From: Methylotenera sp.
GTDB taxonomy: Bacteria > Pseudomonadota > Gammaproteobacteria > Burkholderiales > Methylophilaceae
DNA length: 37,857 nucleotides
Assembly (NCBI GenBank): GCA_023259635.1
Contig: JALRGX010000082.1
Span: 1-37,857 of the forward strand
Direction of reading: 5' to 3'
The position numbers were made by a program, and so were the translations under genes. Shown piece after piece: positions 16,138 through 25,243 of this stretch (position 1 is its first letter; each line of letters opens with the position of its first letter). The notes beneath the pieces were generated by a model. It saw nothing but the letters and a program-made list of their open reading frames with translations. It was not told the origin of the DNA and did not search any database.

Positions 16138-17361
16138 CTACTGATACCGCAACGCCTCAATCGGGTTCAGCCGTGCCGCTTTGCGCGCCGGATAAAAGCC
16201 AAAGAATATCCCGACACTGGCCGCCACCGCAAATGCAAGTGTGATTGACTCTGTGGTCACTACCGTATCTGTTCCGGCGAAATTTTTCACCAGCATCGCC
16301 CCGCCCACTCCGATCAATATTCCAATTACACAGCCTACAATCGAAATCACAAAAGCCTCCAGCAGGAACTGCAGCAGGATATCGCGCTCACGCGCGCCGA
16401 TTGCCATGCGGATGCCGATTTCACGAGTGCGCTCGGTCACCGACACCAGCATGATATTCATGATACCAATGCCGCCTACCAGCAGCGAGATAGATGCAAT
16501 CGCCCCCAGCAGCAATGCCATCGTGCGCGTAGTTTCGGCAGCGGTATTGGCAATCGCCGTCAAGTTACGCACCGAGAAGTCACTATCCGAGCCCTCACGG
16601 ATATTATGACGCTGGCGCAGCAGGCTGTTAATGTCTTCTTCAGCCTGCGGCATGGCCTTATCTGATTCTGCCTGTACCAATATCATTCTTACAGTACCTG
16701 GCAGCTGGTTGCCGAACAGTTTGCGCTGCGCCGTGGTGAGCGGCACGATGATGGTATCATCCTGATCGCGGCCATCCAGGCTTTGCCCTTTAGGGTTGAG
16801 TACACCAACGATGATAAAAGGGCTTTGCTTGATACGGATAGTTTTGCCCACCGGGTCGGTATCATCACCAAAAAGATTATCAGCCGTTGTTTTGCCGATG
16901 AGTGCCACGCGTGTGGCAGAACGGATATCGGAATTGGAAAAAACATAACCGTTATCAATCACCCAGTCCCGTATTTCCATATAACTGGGCATAGTGCCGA
17001 TCACGGCGGTATTCCAGTTATTTCCTGCATAAATCACCTGCGCACTCCCCATGGTGACCGGTGCCACTGCTGCGATGCCATCCAGTTCAGCGATGGCGTC
17101 AGCATCTTTCACATTCAATGAAAGCGCATTGCCTGTGGCTGATCTTGCCCCGGCAGTATTCGGCGGGCCGGAAAGCACGATAAAAAGATTACTGCCCATG
17201 GAGCTGATGGATTTCTTGATGGATTGCTGCGCCCCCTCACCTATGGCCATCATCATCACCACAGCCCCCACGCCGATCATCATGCCCAGCATGGTCAGGA
17301 AGGTGCGCATGCGATTTGCACCCATTGCATGCCACGCCTCGCCCAGCATCGCCGTAAACAT
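16138..17361 (-). CDS. MacB-like ABC transporter permease
   Basis: The membrane subunit of a MacAB-type export pump. 407 residues. The first helix (about 20-43, TFLTMLGMMIGVGAVVMMMA) is followed by a large MacB-type periplasmic domain to about 280. Three helices and the FtsX domain follow, with GGIGIMNIMLVSVTERTREIGIRMAIGA and a C-terminal PARKAARLNPIEALRYQ. In E. coli MacB this domain is fused to the ATPase; here the two are separate genes. The start overlaps the ATPase stop as TAATG, which indicates translational coupling and fixes the start. Confidence 0.93.
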   Translation of the reverse strand: MFTAMLGEAWHAMGANRMRTFLTMLGMMIGVGAVVMMMAIGEGAQQSIKKSISSMGSNLFIVLSGPPNTAGARSATGNALSLNVKDADAIAELDGIAAVAPVTMGSAQVIYAGNNWNTAVIGTMPSYMEIRDWVIDNGYVFSNSDIRSATRVALIGKTTADNLFGDDTDPVGKTIRIKQSPFIIVGVLNPKGQSLDGRDQDDTIIVPLTTAQRKLFGNQLPGTVRMILVQAESDKAMPQAEEDINSLLRQRHNIREGSDSDFSVRNLTAIANTAAETTRTMALLLGAIASISLLVGGIGIMNIMLVSVTERTREIGIRMAIGARERDILLQFLLEAFVISIVGCVIGILIGVGGAMLVKNFAGTDTVVTTESITLAFAVAASVGIFFGFYPARKAARLNPIEALRYQ

Positions 17362-18071
17362 TAGTTCACCTCCATTACTGCCGGCTGCGCATAACTGTCA
17401 TGCACGATTTTTCCGTCCAGAAACCGCACCTGCCGCTTCGCATGCTCGGCAATATCATGCTCATGCGTTACCAGCACGATAGAAATGCCTTCAGAATTCA
17501 GGCCATCAAACAGCTGCATAATTTCCTCACTGGTCTTGCTGTCCAGATTGCCAGTCGGCTCATCTGCCAGAATCAGGCGCGGATCATTGATGAGTGCCCG
17601 TGCAATAGCTACACGCTGCTGTTGCCCTCCGGAAATCTGGTTGGGCCGCGAATTCAGATAACCACCAAGGCCAACCTTGGTCAGTACCTGCTCTGCTTTC
17701 TCATGCCGTGTTCTTTTGTCTACACCGGAATATACCAACGGCAGTGCAACATTATCCAGCAGGGTGGACCGCGCCAGCAGGTTAAACCCCTGAAATACAA
17801 AGCCTATCGTCTTGTTTCTAAGCTGTGCCAGTGCATTACCGCCCAGCAATGACACCTGATGTCCATCCAGCAGATACTCTCCCGCCGTTGGCCTGTCCAG
17901 ACAGCCTAATATGTTCATGAAAGTGGATTTACCAGAACCGGAAGGCCCCATAATCGCCACATAATCACCACGTTCAACGATAAGGTTCACATCCTTGAGT
18001 ACAGGGAAAGCCCCAGCCGCTGTCTGGTAATTCTTGTACAGATGGCGCACCTCTATCACGTTACTCATCAA
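17361..18071 (-). CDS. MacB-like ABC transporter ATP-binding protein
   Basis: The ATPase subunit of the efflux pump, 236 residues. Walker A is GPSGSGKST, the signature is [14 protein letters not shown], and Walker B is [12 protein letters not shown], followed by the D-loop and the switch histidine in LVTHEHD. The [20 protein letters not shown] segment is typical of the LolD/MacB branch. The gene lies 20 bases after the membrane fusion gene and overlaps the permease gene. A second ATG three bases downstream (MSNVIEV) may be the true start. Confidence 0.95.
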   Translation of the reverse strand: MMSNVIEVRHLYKNYQTAAGAFPVLKDVNLIVERGDYVAIMGPSGSGKSTFMNILGCLDRPTAGEYLLDGHQVSLLGGNALAQLRNKTIGFVFQGFNLLARSTLLDNVALPLVYSGVDKRTRHEKAEQVLTKVGLGGYLNSRPNQISGGQQQRVAIARALINDPRLILADEPTGNLDSKTSEEIMQLFDGLNSEGISIVLVTHEHDIAEHAKRQVRFLDGKIVHDSYAQPAVMEVN

Positions 18072-18091
18072 AATACCTTGACCATCAGCGC

Positions 18092-19312
18092 TTAGAACAT
18101 TCTCGGTGCGCGCATCGCAGTGCCTGATGCCTGACCATCTGCCTGTGCATTACCGACAATCACCTGATCGCCAGACTTCAAGATATCGCTGACGATCTCG
18201 GTCAGCTTGCCATCAGTAATGCCCACCTTGACTTCTCGCAACTGTGGATTGCCATCCTTCAGGATATATACCTTGCCTTGTCCCCAACCGCCAGTTGCAG
18301 ACGTCTCAGCAGTTTTTTTTCTTCTGCTTTTGCCTTGGCCTTGATTTGCATCATTAGCAGCGGGCTTGAAACTGTCAGCACCATTATCAAGTTTAGGCTT
18401 ATAGCGTAATGCAGCATTCGGCACCAGCATGACATTATCATGCTTGGCAAATACAATACTCACATAAGCCGTCATGCCGGGCAACAGTATCTGTTGGGGG
18501 TTATCTACAGAGATAACCACGTTATATGAAACAACATTAGAGGTAGTCACCGGATTCAGGCGTATCTGCTTCACTACCCCTTCAAAATTAAGATTTGGAA
18601 ACGCATCCACACTGAACTTGGCAAGCTGCCCCTCCTTGATATTGCCAATATCAGCCTCAGCAAAACTGGTATCTATCTGCATCTTGGATAAATCCTGTGC
18701 AATCTTGATCAGCGTTGGTGTCTGAAAACTGGCCGCTACAGTTTGCCCGACATCAATCTGCCTGTCGATCACGATACCTGACACCGGCGAGCGGATAACG
18801 GAATATGACAGGTTGGTTTTATCGCGCTGCAATTGCGCCCGCGCACTTTCCAGTACGGCTTGTGCAGATTTCAATGCCTGCACAGACTGGTCCAGCTCCT
18901 GCCTTGATACATACTCCTGCTCAAACAAGGAGCGGATTCTGGTTTCATTAGCTTTGGCAAGCTCTACAGATGCCTCTGCATTACGCACCGCACCCCGGGA
19001 TTGCGCAATCTGCGCTGCAAACAAGGCATCATCCAGTTCAAGCAGCACCTGGCCTTTTTCCACCTTATCGTTAAAGTCTACATACAGCTTGCTGACACGA
19101 CCGGATACCTGCGTGCCGACACTTACCAGTGTTACCGGATTGATCGTGCCATTGGCAGAAACAGCCTGCTCGACATCACCCTGCGTGACGGTGTCTAACT
19201 TATATAAATCCTCCGGCTTTAATTGTCTGCTACCCGTGTAGAAATAATACCCGCCAGCAAGCAGTGCCAGAATCATCAGAGGAAAGAACAATTGCCTTAT
19301 AACTTTTATCAT
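18092..19312 (-). CDS. Periplasmic membrane fusion protein (MacA/HlyD family)
   Basis: The adaptor that joins the inner-membrane ABC permease to the outer-membrane channel. 406 residues. An N-terminal anchor helix lies at about 10-25. The lipoyl half-motifs are VSVGTQVSGRVSKLYVDFNDKVEKGQVLLELDD-like at the front and SPVSGIVIDRQIDVGQTV behind, with a coiled-coil hairpin between (about 95-165). A beta-barrel and a membrane-proximal domain follow. A basic, low-complexity insert (QGKSRRKKTAETSATGG) near residue 340 looks like a flexible loop. It starts ten bases after the stop of the tolC-like gene. Confidence 0.93.
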   Translation of the reverse strand: MIKVIRQLFFPLMILALLAGGYYFYTGSRQLKPEDLYKLDTVTQGDVEQAVSANGTINPVTLVSVGTQVSGRVSKLYVDFNDKVEKGQVLLELDDALFAAQIAQSRGAVRNAEASVELAKANETRIRSLFEQEYVSRQELDQSVQALKSAQAVLESARAQLQRDKTNLSYSVIRSPVSGIVIDRQIDVGQTVAASFQTPTLIKIAQDLSKMQIDTSFAEADIGNIKEGQLAKFSVDAFPNLNFEGVVKQIRLNPVTTSNVVSYNVVISVDNPQQILLPGMTAYVSIVFAKHDNVMLVPNAALRYKPKLDNGADSFKPAANDANQGQGKSRRKKTAETSATGGWGQGKVYILKDGNPQLREVKVGITDGKLTEIVSDILKSGDQVIVGNAQADGQASGTAMRAPRMF

Positions 19313-19322
19313 GAGTTCACTT

Positions 19323-20783
19323 TTAAGGATTTATTTCTTTGAGCGCCTTACCGCCATCAGGTAAGGACTGGATCATAATACTATCTAACACGCCGATCGC
19401 CTGAGCTAGCGTGGCACGCGCAATGTTTCTGTTCAGGTCAGCCTTGATCTTTTGCTGATCTGCGCTTGCCAGGGCACTCTGTGCATTCAGTGTATCAATG
19501 ATATTGCCAACGCCGGCTTTATAACGCCCCAGCGCCACACGGGCCGATTCTTTTGCACTGTTTACCAGAACCTCAGCAGATTTAATAGTTTCATGTGCGG
19601 TACGCAGGTTCTGGAACGCTGTCCATACATCTAAAGATATCTGCAGCTTTAGTTGATCACGCTGTGCTTTTTTTACTTCTGCAGCCGCCTCGGCAGCGCG
19701 TATCCTGTAAGTTGGTGCGTAACCGGAAAAAATCGGCACAGCAACAGTCAACCCCAGTGTGGAGGTATTACTTGACGATAAGCTGCTGCCATCCTGAAAA
19801 CTATTGGATAACCCGATAGAGACCGTAGGCTTTGCTGCTGCACGGCTCGCTTCAATCGTTGCCTTTGCCGCGTTTACCTGCGCCTCGCTCGCCATCAGGT
19901 CCGGGCGACGCACACGGGCATACTCAATTAACTGGTTAATATCTCGCTCGACTTCACTGGTATCGACCGGGGTATTAACCGTACGCATCAGCTTGAGTGG
20001 TGTATTGGCATTCAAGCCCATCACATTTGCCAGGATACCGTAATCGGTTTTAAGGATGCCTTCCACACTGATTCTGCTCAGCACAGCCTGGGCATAAGCT
20101 GTTTCAGCCTGTAATTTATCTGCCGGCGTAGAAACGCCAGCTTTATATTTAGCCTCGGCCGCCTTAAAACTTTCCAGGTTGAATCGTTCGGATTCGCTGG
20201 CGGCCTCAAGCGCTGCTATATCGCTCTGCACCTGGTAATAAGCTTTAATTGTGGCAAGCAATAAATTCTGGACAATAACACTCTGTGTCGCGTTCACAGC
20301 ATTCAATAACTGCCGTGCACTTTCAAGCGTAGCATCACGGTTACCAAAATCATAAAGCAGATAAGAAGCAGCCAGGCTATTGTTGAGATTATTGAATGTG
20401 CGCCCCCTGCTGGGTGACTTGGGGTCAACCAGACTTTCGCTAACTCCGACATTATCCGTTAAAGTTGGTAGAAAAGCAGATTTTGCAATACCCAGCTGTG
20501 CTGCCTCTACCTTTACATTTGCATAAGATTCCCGGGTCTGCGGATTGTTGCATAAAGCCGCTTCGGCAACGTCCGCCAGTGTTAACGGCCTATTAAAATC
20601 AATAGCAGCACAGGATTCGCCCGCTATTTCCGGTCTCAAACCTGCACCGTATACCACCGGAGGCAATTCCAGCGTTGTGGACAAAGGATCGCCATCGCCA
20701 TACCAGACAGTACCAGCGGCCATCGCCTGCGATACCATCAACAGGCTAGATACCGTCACTGATATAAAGGTTTTACGTAACAT
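19323..20783 (-). CDS. TolC-family outer-membrane efflux protein
   Basis: The outer-membrane channel of the pump, 486 residues from the ATG at 20783. That start gives a clean signal peptide (MLRKTFISVTVSSLLMVSQAMA) and has an AGG eight bases upstream; an upstream in-frame start would bury it. Two OEP repeats are visible: PQTRESYANVKVEAAQLGIAKSA and later RPDLMASEAQVNAAKATIEASRAA, each leading into long helices and strands. It is the first gene of a four-gene operon: channel, adaptor, ATPase, permease. The substrate cannot be told from sequence. MacAB-type systems export macrolides, siderophores, peptides or lipids. Confidence 0.93.
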   Translation of the reverse strand: MLRKTFISVTVSSLLMVSQAMAAGTVWYGDGDPLSTTLELPPVVYGAGLRPEIAGESCAAIDFNRPLTLADVAEAALCNNPQTRESYANVKVEAAQLGIAKSAFLPTLTDNVGVSESLVDPKSPSRGRTFNNLNNSLAASYLLYDFGNRDATLESARQLLNAVNATQSVIVQNLLLATIKAYYQVQSDIAALEAASESERFNLESFKAAEAKYKAGVSTPADKLQAETAYAQAVLSRISVEGILKTDYGILANVMGLNANTPLKLMRTVNTPVDTSEVERDINQLIEYARVRRPDLMASEAQVNAAKATIEASRAAAKPTVSIGLSNSFQDGSSLSSSNTSTLGLTVAVPIFSGYAPTYRIRAAEAAAEVKKAQRDQLKLQISLDVWTAFQNLRTAHETIKSAEVLVNSAKESARVALGRYKAGVGNIIDTLNAQSALASADQQKIKADLNRNIARATLAQAIGVLDSIMIQSLPDGGKALKEINP

Positions 20784-21139
20784 TTGTACCTGTTCTTTAA
20801 ATTTGGGTTCTGCATCAAAAACCTTTATTTTCCTGACTTGAATACTGAAACATAGCAAGCATGTTTGATTATCCTGATAGTTAAAAGTTTAAACTGCTCA
20901 AGGACCAAACTGCCACTTAACGCCAAACCAACATAATAGAGATACAAATCTATTACAGCATCAATATTTTACAGCGCAAAATACAACTTAACTTAACCAT
21001 CAAATAAATTAAGTTAATTTGTATAAGTACGATGTAAATACTCGTTAATACACCTAAATCTAAGGTAAAAAATCACTCTTTAGATTACACCAAAATACAG
21101 CCATGTGTAATTTATGGAATTCATCTACAATATGTCCTC
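20784..21139. promoter_or_regulatory. Divergent regulatory region with two inverted repeats
   Basis: This 356-base AT-rich region separates the efflux operon from the GGDEF/EAL gene. It contains TTAACTTAA (20988-20996) and TTAAGTTAA (21009-21017), a perfect 9-bp inverted repeat with a 12-base spacer. A second, AATCTAA (21057-21063) and TTAGATT (21080-21086), lies nearer the GGDEF/EAL gene. These look like regulator sites. I see no gene or strong consensus promoter. Confidence 0.5.
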
Positions 21140-24100
21140 ATGGCCTCACGACAGAACAACTCAAGCTCATTTAAGCTAAATTTAATCTTAGCTTTTATCT
21201 GCCTGGTTATTTTCAGTGCCTTATTTACGATTTATGTACTGGCGGAAAAACGGATCGATCACGCCAATGAATTGCGCCACCAGTCACTTTTATTAGCTAA
21301 CGAATTACGTGAGTCTTCCGATGACCTCACCCGCGCAGTTCGCACCTATGTGGTAAGCGGCAACCCCATTTATAAACAGTACCATTCTGAAATCATCAAT
21401 ATCCGTAATGGAAAACTAGCGCGCCAGCCTGATTACCATATTGGCTATTGGGGCTTAAGCCAGCAGAAAAACCAGCATTCAATCGTTGGTTCCGGCAAAG
21501 CTATTCCACTTATGGAATTAATACGTAAAGCAGGATTCAGCGAGAAAGAACTTGCAAAACTCTCCGAAGCAAAAGAAAAGTCTGACAAACTGATCATTAC
21601 TGAATACGCAGCAATGAAGCTGTTTGAGTCTTCAAGGCATACTGGCGATAAATACCACATTGCAGCATTGCAAATGCTGCATGATGATGCTTACAATCAA
21701 GCCAAAGCCGGAATTATGCGGCCCATCAGCGATTGTTACCACATGATGGAAGATCGCACATTAAACCTGGTTAAATCTCAGGAGCAACTAGCCCTGAATA
21801 TGCGTTATGCGGTTATTTTTTCTGGCTTTATACTACTGTTCCTATTATGGAGAACCTATCAGTCAATACGCTCAACTCTGGGTGCACCGCTTAACGAGTT
21901 GCAAACACAAATCGCCAGAATCGGCAGCGGTGATTTCAATGACCCGATTCCAGTATATAAAGGCATGGAAAACAGCGTCATGAGCTGGCTCTCCGAAACA
22001 CAGAAAAAACTTTCCAAGGCGCATGCCGAGAACGTAAGACTGACAAACTTCTATGCTGCACTTAGTTGCTGTAATGAAGCAATCATCCGCAGCAAAGACG
22101 CTACCGAACTTTTTAACTCCATATGCCGTGATGCAGTTAACCATGGCAAAATGAGTATGTGCTGGATAGGCATGCTGGATGAAAGTTCTCATCATGTAAA
22201 ACCTGTTGCTTCCTATGGACTGGGAATTGAATATCTTAACGGTATTGAGGTCTCTATATTTGCTGATGATCCGACCGGCCAGGGGCCTACAGGTATTGCC
22301 ATGCGTGAAAACCGGCCAGTCTGGTGCCAGGATTTTACACATGACTCAATAACCACCCCATGGCATGAGCGCGGCAAACAATTCGGCTGGGGCGCGTCAG
22401 CTTCATTACCGCTGCATCAAAAAGAAGAAGTAATCGGTACAATTAATTTTTACACAAAAGAAATCAATGCGTTTGATGAAGGTGTGCAAAAACTGCTATT
22501 AGAAATGGCTATAGACATCAGTTCTGCCATAGGCCGCTTCGATGACGAGCTGCAGAAGGATAAAATGCAGGATGAACTGCGCAAATTATCGCTGGCGGTT
22601 GAGCAAAGTCCAAACGCTATTGTGATTACCGACCTGGATGCCAATATTATTTTTGCAAACTCTGCACTGCACAGATCTTCCGGCTATGGCGAAAGTGAAA
22701 TTATCGGTAAAAATCTGCGCCTACTTCAGTCAGGAAAAACCCCAACCAAAACTTACGAAGAAATGTGGTTAACCATAACACATGGCGATATATGGAAAGG
22801 CGAACTTATCAATCGCCGCAAAGATGGTACCGAATTTACTGAATATGTCATCATTTCGCCGGTTCGTAATAATGATGGCAACATCACAAACTACCTTGCA
22901 ATCAAAGACGATATTACCGAAAAGCTGGAAACTGGCGAACGCATCCAGTATCTGGCGCATTTCGACCAGCTTACCGGCTTGCCTAATCGCACCCTGTTGC
23001 AGGATCACCTCAAATATGCGATCAGCCTGGCGCAATACAACCGCAGCAGCCTGGCAATCATGCTGGTGGATTTAGACCACTTTAAATACATTAATGACAC
23101 ATTAGGACACAGCATCGGCGACCAGATGCTTGTAGAGTTAGCAGCACGCATCAAATCCGTGTTGCACGAAGAAGATACAGTATCACGTTCAGGCGGTGAT
23201 GAATTTGCGATTGTCTTGCCAACCACCACAGAAAACAGTGCAGCCAATCTTGCAACTAAATTGCTGGAAATAATATCAGCGACATTTATGGTTGATCATC
23301 ATGAATTGATTACCACAGCCTCAATAGGTATCGCTATTTACCCGAATGATGGGGATGATATAGAAATACTTTACAAGAATGCTGATACTGCAATGTATCG
23401 AGCCAAGCAGGCGGGGCGGAACGGTTTCCGTTTCTTTGCCCAGGAAATGCAAGCCAGTACCGAGCGAAACTTACAATTGGCAAACGCCTTGCGCTTTGCC
23501 ATTGATCGCGATCAGTTACAACTACACTACCAACCCCAGATTTCAATTGATGACGGCCATATGACCGGAGTAGAAACATTAATTCGCTGGCAGCACCCTG
23601 AATTAGGAATGATCTCACCGGTAGAGTTCATTTCTATCGCCGAAAATACAGGGCAAATTGCCAAAATTGGCGAGTGGGTGCTGCGCAACGCAGCAAAACA
23701 GATGAAAGCATGGCTAGTTTCCGGTTTACCTATTCCAGTAATAGCAGTCAATATTTCAGCAATCCAGTTTCGTGACAGTAATTTCCCCGAGTTGGTCACC
23801 TCCATACTTAATGAAGAAAATTTAGCGCACCACTATCTGGAGTTAGAGCTTACGGAAGCTGCTGCCATGGATAATCCAGAGGCCGCGATCGAGATGATGG
23901 ACAAGCTCAACAGCCTGGGCATACGCATCTCAATAGATGACTTCGGTACCGGTTACTCTTCATTAAGCTATCTAAAACGCTTTAAAGTTTACAAGCTAAA
24001 AATTGACAGGTCTTTTATACACGACATTACGGAAGATGCTGAAGACAAGGCCATTGTTGCAGCAATTATTAACATGGCTACCAGCTTGGGAGTGCACACG

Positions 24101-24262
24101 ATTGCCGAGGGAGTAGAAACCGCAGGCCAACTTGCATTCCTGAGGCTGCAAGGCTGTAATGAAGTTCAAGGCTACTATTTCAGCAAACCCCTCCCCGCAG
24201 ACAAGATTGAAGCTTTTGTGAAAAATACTATTGCCGCGCCACTGGCAATGCCTGATGATTAA
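21140..24262 (+). CDS. Membrane sensor with GAF, PAS, GGDEF and EAL domains
   Basis: A 1040-residue cyclic-di-GMP enzyme. A first helix (about 13-33) and a second (about 224-241) enclose a periplasmic helical sensor. A short linker follows, then a GAF domain (about 300-465), a PAS/PAC domain (about 480-595, VEQSPNAIVITDLDANIIFAN), and a GGDEF domain with intact GGDEF at 685-689 after LVDLDHFKYINDTLGH. The EAL domain has ETL at 812-814 in place of EAL, but keeps R in LIRW, ELELTEAA, DDFGTGYSS from residue 933, KIDRSFI and AEGVET. Both the cyclase and the phosphodiesterase could therefore be active. Signals and direction of activity are unknown. The ATG at 21140 has no clear ribosome site. Confidence 0.94.
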   Translation: MASRQNNSSSFKLNLILAFICLVIFSALFTIYVLAEKRIDHANELRHQSLLLANELRESSDDLTRAVRTYVVSGNPIYKQYHSEIINIRNGKLARQPDYHIGYWGLSQQKNQHSIVGSGKAIPLMELIRKAGFSEKELAKLSEAKEKSDKLIITEYAAMKLFESSRHTGDKYHIAALQMLHDDAYNQAKAGIMRPISDCYHMMEDRTLNLVKSQEQLALNMRYAVIFSGFILLFLLWRTYQSIRSTLGAPLNELQTQIARIGSGDFNDPIPVYKGMENSVMSWLSETQKKLSKAHAENVRLTNFYAALSCCNEAIIRSKDATELFNSICRDAVNHGKMSMCWIGMLDESSHHVKPVASYGLGIEYLNGIEVSIFADDPTGQGPTGIAMRENRPVWCQDFTHDSITTPWHERGKQFGWGASASLPLHQKEEVIGTINFYTKEINAFDEGVQKLLLEMAIDISSAIGRFDDELQKDKMQDELRKLSLAVEQSPNAIVITDLDANIIFANSALHRSSGYGESEIIGKNLRLLQSGKTPTKTYEEMWLTITHGDIWKGELINRRKDGTEFTEYVIISPVRNNDGNITNYLAIKDDITEKLETGERIQYLAHFDQLTGLPNRTLLQDHLKYAISLAQYNRSSLAIMLVDLDHFKYINDTLGHSIGDQMLVELAARIKSVLHEEDTVSRSGGDEFAIVLPTTTENSAANLATKLLEIISATFMVDHHELITTASIGIAIYPNDGDDIEILYKNADTAMYRAKQAGRNGFRFFAQEMQASTERNLQLANALRFAIDRDQLQLHYQPQISIDDGHMTGVETLIRWQHPELGMISPVEFISIAENTGQIAKIGEWVLRNAAKQMKAWLVSGLPIPVIAVNISAIQFRDSNFPELVTSILNEENLAHHYLELELTEAAAMDNPEAAIEMMDKLNSLGIRISIDDFGTGYSSLSYLKRFKVYKLKIDRSFIHDITEDAEDKAIVAAIINMATSLGVHTIAEGVETAGQLAFLRLQGCNEVQGYYFSKPLPADKIEAFVKNTIAAPLAMPDD

Positions 24263-24289
24263 AAATCAGCCTCTTGCCATTAACCAGGA

Positions 24290-25240
24290 TTATATCTTTT
24301 TCTGCGCCAGCATTGCAGCGCCAATCATACCTGCATGATCGCCCATATCGGAAATATGCACCCCCACTTTGCCGCGCAATGCAGGAATTAAATCCTGATC
24401 CAATCTCTGCTGAAAAACCGGCTGCATGAATTGCCAACCGGCACTCATACCACCGCCAATAACTATCTCGGTCACATCAATTACCTTTAAAATATGTGCC
24501 AGAGCCTGCGCAAGCGACTCACCAGCCAGCCCATAAGCTGCTATCGCATTCTGGTCACCTGCTCCGGCACGGGATGCGATTTCTGCAGCACTGCAATGTT
24601 CCCCGCTAGCCTCCAGGTAAGTTATCGATACACCGCTGGCCGAAGCATACTGTTCCATACAGCCGTGATTACCACATCCGCATAAGCGTCCATTAGGCGC
24701 AGTAATAATATGCCCCACTTCCATTGCCACGCCGTGCTGCCCGGGGAATGGGCTGCCATTCAGGATAAGGCCACCCCCTACCCCTGTTCCAAGGCCAAGA
24801 TAAATCATATTATCGGTAGGTGCAGCAGCCATTACAAATTCACCATATGCTGCGGCCAGTGCATCATTCTCGGTAATCACAGGCAAGGCAATTAATGTAC
24901 CTAAGTCTTTGCTCAAGTCCACATTACTTAAGCCCGGCAGATTTGGGGACAGTGATATTTTCTGTGTATGCGGGTCAATAAATCCCGGAAAACCAATACC
25001 AACAGCCATGACTGCCGGGTACTTTGCACGTACGGTCTCGATTGCACGCACAATTGTGCCTAGTATCTCCCGCCAGGCCTGCTCAGGGGATTTCCGGTGG
25101 AATTTACATAAAACGGAAAAGTCTGCCTGGAACCGCATCTCATCCAGTAGCCGTGGTGGCTTATTCTGCATATCGCCGCATTCCACTACACCCAAGCGCA
25201 GGTTAGTGCCGCCTACATCAATGCCTATCATCAATGCCAT
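24290..25240 (-). CDS. ROK-family sugar kinase, probably glucokinase
   Basis: A 316-residue cytosolic kinase that phosphorylates glucose or a related sugar at C6. The ATP site is IGIDVGGTNLRLG near the start. The catalytic region is VITENDALAAAYGEF, the second phosphate loop is YLGLGTGVGGGLI, and the ROK zinc motif is CGCGNHGCMEQYASASG. The gene lies three bases after malQ on the same strand and would phosphorylate the glucose that MalQ and the GH57 enzyme release, so glucose is the best guess. Other ROK substrates, such as N-acetylglucosamine or fructose, cannot be excluded. Confidence 0.9.
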   Translation of the reverse strand: MALMIGIDVGGTNLRLGVVECGDMQNKPPRLLDEMRFQADFSVLCKFHRKSPEQAWREILGTIVRAIETVRAKYPAVMAVGIGFPGFIDPHTQKISLSPNLPGLSNVDLSKDLGTLIALPVITENDALAAAYGEFVMAAAPTDNMIYLGLGTGVGGGLILNGSPFPGQHGVAMEVGHIITAPNGRLCGCGNHGCMEQYASASGVSITYLEASGEHCSAAEIASRAGAGDQNAIAAYGLAGESLAQALAHILKVIDVTEIVIGGGMSAGWQFMQPVFQQRLDQDLIPALRGKVGVHISDMGDHAGMIGAAMLAQKKI

Positions 25241-25243
25241 AAT

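Noticed and set aside
20784-20858. Upstream extension of the TolC-like frame
   Set aside because: It would bury the clear signal peptide that starts at 20783.
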